Source of the DNA: Clostridiales bacterium
Lineage (GTDB): Bacteria > Bacillota > Clostridia > Christensenellales > Pumilibacteraceae
Length of the DNA stretch: 50,310 nt
Direction of reading: 5' to 3'
Assembly: GCA_022508425.1 (NCBI GenBank)
Contig: JAFLVF010000003.1
Coordinates: 1-50,310, forward strand
This document shows, piece after piece, positions 45,090 to 50,310 of the stretch. Under the pieces are notes generated by a model, which was not told the DNA's origin, ran no database searches, and saw only the letters and a program-made list of their open reading frames with translations. The position numbers were made by a program, and so were the translations under genes. How positions within the stretch are numbered: position 1 is the stretch's first letter; each line of letters begins with the position of its first letter.

Positions 45090-46187
45090 TCAATGCGACT
45101 TTTTAAGATAGTCTATAATAAAACCTTCAAGTTCGCCGTCCATGACCGACTGAACATCCGAATTTTCGTACCCCGTTCTGTGATCTTTGACAAGCGTATA
45201 CGGCTGAAATACGTACGAGCGAATCTGACTGCCCCATTCGATCTTCTTGATTTCGCCCTTTAGACTGGCCGCCTTTTCGCGCTGTTCGCGCTCTTTCAAT
45301 TCGACCAGCTTGCTCTTGAGCATGGTAAACGCCATCTCGCGGTTTTGCGTCTGACTGCGCTCGTTTTGGCAGGTGACGACAATGCCCGTCGGGAAATGGG
45401 TGATGCGTATTGCCGAGTCCGTCTTGTTGATATGCTGACCGCCGGCGCCGCTGCTCCGGAACGTATCCACCCTTATGTCATCGGGATTGATTTTGATTGT
45501 CGTATCGTCCTTGATCTCCGGCATGACCTCGAGGCTGGCAAACGACGTGTGCCGCCGCGCCGCCGCGTCAAACGGCGAAATGCGCACAAGTCTGTGCACA
45601 CCCATTTCGGCCTTGAGATAGCCGTATGCGTTTATGCCGCGTACGAAGAAAGTCACACTCTTGATCCCCGCGTCGTCGCCGTCTAACCTATCTACGACTT
45701 CGACGGAATATCCCGACTTCTCCGCGTACATTTTGTACATGCGAAAGAGCATTGACACCCAATCCTGCGCCTCGGTGCCGCCCGCTCCGGCGTGCAGCGA
45801 CAATATCGCGTCCGACTTGTCGTACTCGCCTTTCAACAGCGCGCTGATTTGCGCCTTCTCCGCATCGACGGAAAGCTGCTCGGTCTCGCTGACGAGCTCG
45901 GCAAACAGCTCGTCGTCGGGCTCGACGGCGAGCAATTCCGTCATGGCTTTCAGATCCGCTACGGTAGAAAAGAGCTTGTCAAAACGCGCGAAAGTATTGT
46001 CTATATACTTCGCTTGCGTGTTGACCGACTGCGCCGCTTTGGGGTCGCTGTACAGCGCGGGATCGTTTTGCCGCGCCTCCAACTCTAACCGCCTCGCTTT
46101 CAGCTTGTCGGGCTCTACTGCGGCGAAAGCGTCGTTTATCATGCCCTCCGCCGCCGATATTTTGACTTTGCACTCTTCTAAATCCAT
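45090..46187 (-). CDS. prfB: Peptide chain release factor 2
   Basis: A 365-residue class I release factor reading UGA and UAA stops. The codon-recognition tripeptide SPF is visible (VRISPFDAAARRH), and the catalytic GGQ lies in SSGAGGQHINKTDSAIRITH. Unlike most bacterial prfB genes, there is no in-frame UGA or frameshift site near codon 25; the frame runs straight through EPDKLKARRLELE. The gene lies 6 bases after secA and 15 before tsaD. The ribosome site is weak, suggesting coupling with secA. Confidence 0.97.
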   Translation of the reverse strand: MDLEECKVKISAAEGMINDAFAAVEPDKLKARRLELEARQNDPALYSDPKAAQSVNTQAKYIDNTFARFDKLFSTVADLKAMTELLAVEPDDELFAELVSETEQLSVDAEKAQISALLKGEYDKSDAILSLHAGAGGTEAQDWVSMLFRMYKMYAEKSGYSVEVVDRLDGDDAGIKSVTFFVRGINAYGYLKAEMGVHRLVRISPFDAAARRHTSFASLEVMPEIKDDTTIKINPDDIRVDTFRSSGAGGQHINKTDSAIRITHFPTGIVVTCQNERSQTQNREMAFTMLKSKLVELKEREQREKAASLKGEIKKIEWGSQIRSYVFQPYTLVKDHRTGYENSDVQSVMDGELEGFIIDYLKKSH

Positions 46188-46193
46188 ACTTAT

Positions 46194-48896
46194 TTATTCT
46201 TCGTTTTTGCCACAGCAGTTTTTGTATTTTTTGCCCGAGCCGCAGGGGCACGGATCGTTTCTGCCGACCTGCTTGCCCTTTGTTTCGGGCTGGCTGACCG
46301 TGCGCTCTTGGGCGCTTCCGCCGTGGCTTTCTATGAGCTCGGTCTGTTGCTTGGGAGGCTCGGGCGGATACTCGACGTTGACGTGGACGAGCATCGATAC
46401 GACGTCCTCGCGTATGCGGTCTATCATCTCGTCGAACATCTCGAAGCCCTCTTTCTGGTACGCTATTACGGGATCCTGCTGGCCGTATGCCTTTAGGCCT
46501 ATGCCGCTTTTAAGCGCGTCCATGTTGTCGATATGGTCCATCCATTTCTGATCGACGGCGCGGAGCATGACATACCGCTCGATGTTCTCGAAATCGACGT
46601 TGTGTTCCTTGGCTTCGGCAATCTTGGCCTCATAACGCGTCTTGAGCTCCTCGTACAGCATGTCGGTAAGCTCGTCGGGAACGTAGTTTTTGAGCTTGTC
46701 CTCGGTGAAGAACTCGTGCTCGCCGGGCAGAAGCTTGCGCTCGACCTCTTTGTTGAGCTCCTCCGAATCCCACTCGTCGTAGTCGACCTTGGGATCGGTG
46801 TACGCGCCCACAATGTATTCGCAACGGTCGCGCATAATCTTGAGTATCTCCTCGTGCATAGGCATGCCCTTGAGAACTTTGCCGCGCTCGGCATAGATTA
46901 TTTCGCGCTGTTTGTTCATGACGTTGTCGTATTCGAGAACGGACTTACGCACAGAGAAGTTTCTTCCCTCGATGTTGCGCTGTGCCGTCTCTATGCGCTT
47001 TGACAAAATCTTGGCTTGGAGCGGCGTGTCCTCGTCTACTCTGAACAGCGCCATGACTTTTTGAAGTCTGTCGCCCCAAAGCCTCAACACGTCGTCTTCC
47101 GCCGACAGGTAGAATATGGACGAGCCGATATCGCCTTGACGACCGGCACGACCGCGAAGCTGGTTGTCTATGCGTCGCGACTCATGCCGCTCTGTGCCTA
47201 TTATACGCAGGCCGCCGAATGCGACTACCTTTTCTTTTTCCGCCGCAATCTCTGTCTTGAGCTCTTCGATATACTGATTGTACATCTCGCGCGCTTTTAG
47301 CACTTCTTCGTTGTCGGACGGGAATACGGAGGACGCTATGTCGATTGTCTCATCGTCGAAGCCGTCCTTTTTGAGCCGCTCTTTCGCGGTGAACTCGGCG
47401 TTGCCGCCAAGCATGATATCCGTACCGCGGCCCGCCATGTTCGTGGCGATTGTTACTTGGTGTAGCTTTCCCGCCTGCGCGACGATGGCCGCCTCTTTCG
47501 CGTGGTTTTTAGCGTTGAGAACGTTGTGCGGAACTTTCTCACGGCGCAAAATCTTGCTCAATTCCTCGCTCTTCTCGACGTTTGTCGTGCCGACAAGGAC
47601 GGGTTGACCGCGGTCATAGCATTCTTTGATGTCCTCGACGATGGCGCGTATCTTGCCCTTCTCCGTCGTGAAAAGCAAATCCTCTTCGTCGACGCGCTGG
47701 CTAGGCAGATTGGTGGGTATCGTCACAACGTCAAGCTTGTATATGGAACGGAACTCGTTTTCCTCCGTCTTGGCAGTACCGGTCATGCCGGACAGTTTAT
47801 CGTAAAGTCTGAAGTAGTTTTGGAATGTAATAGTCGCAAGCGTTTTGTTCTCCGACTGAATGCGAACATTCTCCTTGGCCTCGATAGCCTGATGCAAACC
47901 GTCGCTGTACCGCCGGCCTATCATCAATCGTCCGGTAAACTCGTCGACGATGACAACCTCGCCGTCGCTGACGATATAGTCTTGGTCGCGGTGCATGATG
48001 AAGTTGGCTTTGAGCGCATTGTTGATGTAATGATACAGCTCGGTGTTTTCTATATCTGCGAGGTTTTCAACCTCGAAGTATGTTTCGGCGCGCTCGATGC
48101 CCTGCTCGGTGAGGTTGATTGCGCGCTTCTTCTCGTCAATCTCGTAATCTGTGTCCTTGACAAGCCGACGGGCAAACCTGTTGGCGCGCGAATACATCTC
48201 GCTGCTCTTTCCGCCGCGGCCCGAAATAATCAGAGGCGTGCGCGCCTCGTCGATGAGTATGGAGTCGACCTCGTCGATGATAGCAAACGCAAGATCGCGC
48301 TGGACCATGTCCGCTTTGCGCGTGACCATGTTGTCTCGAAGATAATCGAAGCCGAGCTCGTTATTGGTGCCGTATGTGATATCGCAATTATATGCGGCGC
48401 GTTTTGCATCCGGCTTCATGCCCGAAACCGCTACGCCGACGCTAAGCCCCAAAAACCTGTGAATCTTGCCCATCCACTCCGCGTCGCGGCGAGCTAAGTA
48501 GTCGTTGACGGTGACTACGTGCACGCCGCGCCCCGCTATCGCGTTGAGGTATGCCGGAAGGGTTGCGACAAGAGTCTTGCCTTCGCCCGTGCGCATCTCG
48601 GCGATACGGCCCTGATGGAGCGCAATGCCGCCCATGATCTGCACTTTGAAATGCTTCATATCGAGGACGCGCTTGCCCGCCTCTCTTACGACGGCGAACG
48701 CCTCGGGCAACAGATCGTCGAGCGTCTCGAAGTTCTCGTTGTAACGCTTCTGAAACTCCGCAGTCTTGCCCCTGAGCTCGTCATCCGTCATTGCCGCGAA
48801 CTTGTCCTCGAGCGCGAGGACCTGCTCCGCCTTGGCAGACAGTTTCTTTACGTTGCGACGGTTGTCGCTGCCCGTGATAAATGAAATAAGTCCCAT
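46194..48896 (-). CDS. secA: Preprotein translocase ATPase SecA
   Basis: A 900-residue motor that pushes unfolded proteins through SecYEG. It starts MGLISFITGSDNRRNVKKLS. Walker A is EMRTGEGKT (about 101-109), Walker B DEVD is in AIIDEVDSILIDEAR (about 205-219), and TNMAGRGTDI (about 488) belongs to the second motor domain. The C terminus carries the zinc-binding SEC-C motif CPCGSGKKYKNCCG. ATG 48896 was chosen over an in-frame TTG six codons earlier, which lies within the AAGGAAG ribosome site. Its output is likely in heavy demand given the many very large exported proteins in the window. Confidence 0.98.
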   Translation of the reverse strand: MGLISFITGSDNRRNVKKLSAKAEQVLALEDKFAAMTDDELRGKTAEFQKRYNENFETLDDLLPEAFAVVREAGKRVLDMKHFKVQIMGGIALHQGRIAEMRTGEGKTLVATLPAYLNAIAGRGVHVVTVNDYLARRDAEWMGKIHRFLGLSVGVAVSGMKPDAKRAAYNCDITYGTNNELGFDYLRDNMVTRKADMVQRDLAFAIIDEVDSILIDEARTPLIISGRGGKSSEMYSRANRFARRLVKDTDYEIDEKKRAINLTEQGIERAETYFEVENLADIENTELYHYINNALKANFIMHRDQDYIVSDGEVVIVDEFTGRLMIGRRYSDGLHQAIEAKENVRIQSENKTLATITFQNYFRLYDKLSGMTGTAKTEENEFRSIYKLDVVTIPTNLPSQRVDEEDLLFTTEKGKIRAIVEDIKECYDRGQPVLVGTTNVEKSEELSKILRREKVPHNVLNAKNHAKEAAIVAQAGKLHQVTIATNMAGRGTDIMLGGNAEFTAKERLKKDGFDDETIDIASSVFPSDNEEVLKAREMYNQYIEELKTEIAAEKEKVVAFGGLRIIGTERHESRRIDNQLRGRAGRQGDIGSSIFYLSAEDDVLRLWGDRLQKVMALFRVDEDTPLQAKILSKRIETAQRNIEGRNFSVRKSVLEYDNVMNKQREIIYAERGKVLKGMPMHEEILKIMRDRCEYIVGAYTDPKVDYDEWDSEELNKEVERKLLPGEHEFFTEDKLKNYVPDELTDMLYEELKTRYEAKIAEAKEHNVDFENIERYVMLRAVDQKWMDHIDNMDALKSGIGLKAYGQQDPVIAYQKEGFEMFDEMIDRIREDVVSMLVHVNVEYPPEPPKQQTELIESHGGSAQERTVSQPETKGKQVGRNDPCPCGSGKKYKNCCGKNEE

Positions 48897-48949
48897 ATTC
48901 TCTGCTTCCTTCAATCACAGATTGATTATTTGATTTCGTTATTTTATCT

Positions 48950-48968
48950 GTAAATTGCCGTTATTTAC
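48950..48968. promoter_or_regulatory. Inverted repeat ahead of secA
   Basis: GTAAAT (48950-48955) and ATTTAC (48963-48968) form an inverted repeat in the AT-rich 96-base gap between pheA and secA. No convincing -35 box is seen, so secA may be read from the pheA promoter, with this as a possible operator or processing site. Confidence 0.3.
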
Positions 48969-48992
48969 ATAATTGAGTACGCTTTATTTATA

Positions 48993-49775
48993 TCATAACT
49001 GCGCCCTGTCACAGTCGTACCGTCCCAAACAGCGAAACGCCGTGCAGTGTTTCGCCGCCGCTTGAAGAAGCTTGTTGAGCTCGGTGTTGGAAAGCGAAAA
49101 GTCGAAGTCGGTAAAAAACCTGTATTCGCCGCTACCCGATCTGTGCGGGCGCGAAAGTATGCGCGTTAGATTGATATTGTGCTCGTCAAACACCGACAAA
49201 ACTCTCAACAGCGCGCCCGGCCCGTCGACAAGGTCAAACGCTATCGACACCGTATTGCCACGGTCGCTCTCCTTCTTGGACAGTAGCGCAAACCTCGTCG
49301 CGTTCAAGAGGCTGTCCTGTATGCCTTCGGCAAGCGCGATTTGGCCCTCTTTCGGCCTAAACGCAATCGCCGCGACCGTGTCCGTCGCCAATCCAAGCGC
49401 CGCCGACGTCGACGACATCGCGATCACGGGTACGCCTATCTCGGAAACAAACTTCCGACACTGCGCTATCGCCTGCGGGTGCGACATTATCTTTTGTATG
49501 CCTTCTAACTTCGCCCCGCGCTGTGCAATCAGGCTGTGGCGAACAGGCAAAACGATCTGGCGTGAAATATACAGTCCCGAGTCGAACAGCGCGTCGTAAA
49601 CCTCGTTGACAGTGCCCTCGACGTTGTTTTCGAGCGGAAGAACGGCCCACTCGCATTCACCGACTGCCGCGGCCAAAACCTCGGTCATAGTGTTATAACC
49701 TTTCAGCCCGCCGTTTACCAACCGCATCGCCGCCGCATGGCTGTATGAATTCTCGTCGCCGAGATATGCTGTCAT
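48993..49775 (-). CDS. pheA: Prephenate dehydratase
   Basis: A 260-residue enzyme converting prephenate to phenylpyruvate in phenylalanine synthesis. It starts MTAYLGDENSYSHAAAMRL. Visible motifs are PLENNVEGTVNEVYD (about 48-62) and the catalytic TRF in NATRFALLSKK (about 160). A C-terminal ACT domain follows (GALLRVLSVFDEHNINLTRI). In it the usual ESRP phenylalanine-binding motif reads LSRP. The ATG at 49775 fits the family; a GTG at 49790 is also open. No ribosome site is seen and the predicted transcript starts within a few bases of 49790, so it may be translated with little or no leader. A separate chorismate mutase would be needed. Confidence 0.94.
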   Translation of the reverse strand: MTAYLGDENSYSHAAAMRLVNGGLKGYNTMTEVLAAAVGECEWAVLPLENNVEGTVNEVYDALFDSGLYISRQIVLPVRHSLIAQRGAKLEGIQKIMSHPQAIAQCRKFVSEIGVPVIAMSSTSAALGLATDTVAAIAFRPKEGQIALAEGIQDSLLNATRFALLSKKESDRGNTVSIAFDLVDGPGALLRVLSVFDEHNINLTRILSRPHRSGSGEYRFFTDFDFSLSNTELNKLLQAAAKHCTAFRCLGRYDCDRAQL

Positions 49776-49798
49776 ACCATTATTACACACCGCTTAAT

Positions 49799-49827
49799 AT
49801 TTTATCACAGTCGGTTTATAAAATCAA
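49799..49827 (-). promoter_or_regulatory. Promoter for pheA
   Basis: TTGATT (49822-49827), 17 bases, TAAAAT (49799-49804) preceded by TGA as an extended -10. The predicted start of transcription, near 49792, is only about 2 bases from the GTG at 49790 and 17 from the ATG at 49775. Confidence 0.65.
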
Positions 49828-49881
49828 GGGATTTCGCGCAAAGAAACGCATAATATATCGCGCGTGCGCTAAACTATTATT

Positions 49882-50031
49882 ATGAATACACGCGTATGCA
49901 TCTGCTGCGGCAAGGAATACCCGATAGAAAAGATTTTGCACTGCACGTCGTGCGGAAGCTGCTTTTGCGAACGGTGCGCTCAAAAGCTCCACGGCACGGA
50001 ATGCGCCAAGGACCTATCATACTTCGATTGA
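49882..50031 (+). CDS. Small cysteine-rich zinc-ribbon protein
   Basis: A 49-residue protein. Nine cysteines (6, 8, 9, 21, 24, 27, 29, 32, 41) plus His20 and His37 give CxCC and CxxCxxCxCxxC spacings suited to binding one or two zinc ions, like a treble-clef or double zinc ribbon. No membrane helix or signal. It has a good codon pattern and a terminator 22 bases after its stop, which supports a real gene; the ribosome site is not obvious. Possible roles include DNA, RNA or protein binding. Not matched to a named family. Confidence 0.7.
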   Translation: MNTRVCICCGKEYPIEKILHCTSCGSCFCERCAQKLHGTECAKDLSYFD

Positions 50032-50053
50032 CGTATAAACAATAAAGCGTTGA

Positions 50054-50088
50054 AAAGAGCGGACTCGGTACAACCGAATCCGCTCTTT
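50054..50088 (+). terminator. Terminator of the zinc-ribbon gene
   Basis: AAAGAGCGGACTCGG (50054-50068) pairs with CCGAATCCGCTCTTT (50074-50088), one mismatch, 5-base loop. The T-run at the end is short (CTTTGTCATTT). The A-run on the left side would also let it work in the other direction. Confidence 0.75.
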
Positions 50089-50158
50089 GTCATTTATTAT
50101 CTGTTTGTCTGAATCGACGGCGTAGTCGCGGCGCGAGAGCAGGAAGCCAAGTGCCGAC

Positions 50159-50191
50159 CGACGGGAGTTTAGTAAAACCTAAATGACCGAG
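50159..50191. repeat. 33-bp structured direct repeat, copy 1
   Basis: Begins CGACGGGAGTTTAGTAAAAC and ends CTAAATGACCGAG. Read as RNA it folds: CGG/CCG outer pairs, facing GA/GA steps, then GTTTAG pairing with CTAAAT around a UAAAAC loop. Flanking TGCCG (50152-50156) pairs with CGGCA (50194-50198), extending the stem. Confidence 0.75.
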
Positions 50192-50224
50192 GGCGGCAAA
50201 CCGATAATGGTGGAAAGAACTATG

Positions 50225-50247
50225 CTGACGGCGGAGGCCCGCGTCAG
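50225..50247. other. Hairpin between the two repeats
   Basis: CTGACG (50225-50230) pairs with CGTCAG (50242-50247) with an inner CGG/CCG stem and a short loop. It lies between the two copies of the 33-bp repeat and is probably part of the same folded unit. Confidence 0.55.
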
Positions 50248-50269
50248 ACGGGCAACAGGCGACGAGGCG

Positions 50270-50302
50270 CGACGGGAGTTTAGTAAAACCTAAATGACCG
50301 AG
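50270..50302. repeat. 33-bp structured direct repeat, copy 2
   Basis: Identical over all 33 bases to the copy at 50159-50191, 111 bases further on. Its outer stem differs in sequence yet still pairs: GGCG (50266-50269) with CGCC (50303-50306). The window ends 8 bases after the repeat, so more copies may follow. Confidence 0.75.
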
Positions 50303-50310
50303 CGCCGAGG

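Noticed and set aside
45090-46187. Release factor 1 instead of 2
   Set aside because: The tripeptide is SPF, not the P-x-T of RF1.
50159-50302. CRISPR array
   Set aside because: Only two copies, with a 78-base structured interval; no cas genes in view.
50101-50310. RNase P RNA or tmRNA
   Set aside because: The conserved core sequences of these RNAs, such as the GAGGAAAGUCC block of RNase P, are absent, and internal 33-base repeats are not expected.
1-50310. Insertion sequences, prophage genes, tRNA or rRNA genes
   Set aside because: No transposase, integrase or phage protein and no tRNA or rRNA signature was seen on either strand.

Overview
The window looks like a chromosome segment from an uncultured, monoderm, low-to-mid GC Firmicute, probably a gut-type member of the Clostridia. 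Support: strong AGGAGG ribosome sites, SigA-type promoters (TTGACA-N17-TATAAT), many lipobox lipoproteins, no outer-membrane genes, and a Firmicutes-style core set (rpoB, secA, prfB, tsaD, pheA). No genus can be named from the sequence alone. Almost all genes lie on the minus strand; only an amidase-like gene, a TetR regulator and a small zinc-ribbon gene are on the plus strand.

Layout from left to right. (1) 1-1745: 5' two-fifths or so of rpoB with its own promoter. (2) 2147-11010: alpha-glucan utilisation operon read right to left: maltodextrin-binding lipoprotein, two MalF/MalG-type permeases, a GH13 lipoprotein and a membrane-anchored type I pullulanase. It has a consensus promoter, two intercistronic hairpins and a rho-independent terminator. 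No MalK/MsmX ATPase and no MalR-like regulator are present. (3) 11286-37206: a very long run of same-strand genes with tiny gaps or 4-bp overlaps: an InlB/GLUG-like lipoprotein, oppA, oppB, oppC, oppD, oppF, a small membrane protein, a 2536-residue surface subtilase with about 30 leucine-rich repeats, and three large Ig/Fn3-type lipoproteins. (4) 37508-41329: a 1273-residue single-pass surface protein of unknown function with its own promoter and terminator. (5) 41560-43279: an inactive-looking amidase with two peptidoglycan-binding domains, then a TetR regulator. (6) 43346-49775: housekeeping cluster pheA, secA, prfB, tsaD and a DUF1648-like membrane protein. (7) 49882-50310: a 49-residue zinc ribbon, a terminator, and a structured 33-bp direct repeat at the right edge.

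The most coherent biology is region 3. A giant cell-wall protease, anchored by a C-terminal membrane helix, is encoded together with a complete oligopeptide importer, which suggests a degrade-outside, import-peptides system comparable in logic to lactococcal PrtP plus Opp. What is unusual is that the cytosolic tails of the protease and of the OppF ATPase share an acidic-then-lysine-rich low-complexity layout, and the small membrane protein encoded between them has a related acidic/basic cytosolic segment. This raises the possibility that the protease and the importer are physically coupled. Region 2 follows a parallel logic for starch-like glucans: the pullulanase has the same C-terminal helix plus acidic tail.
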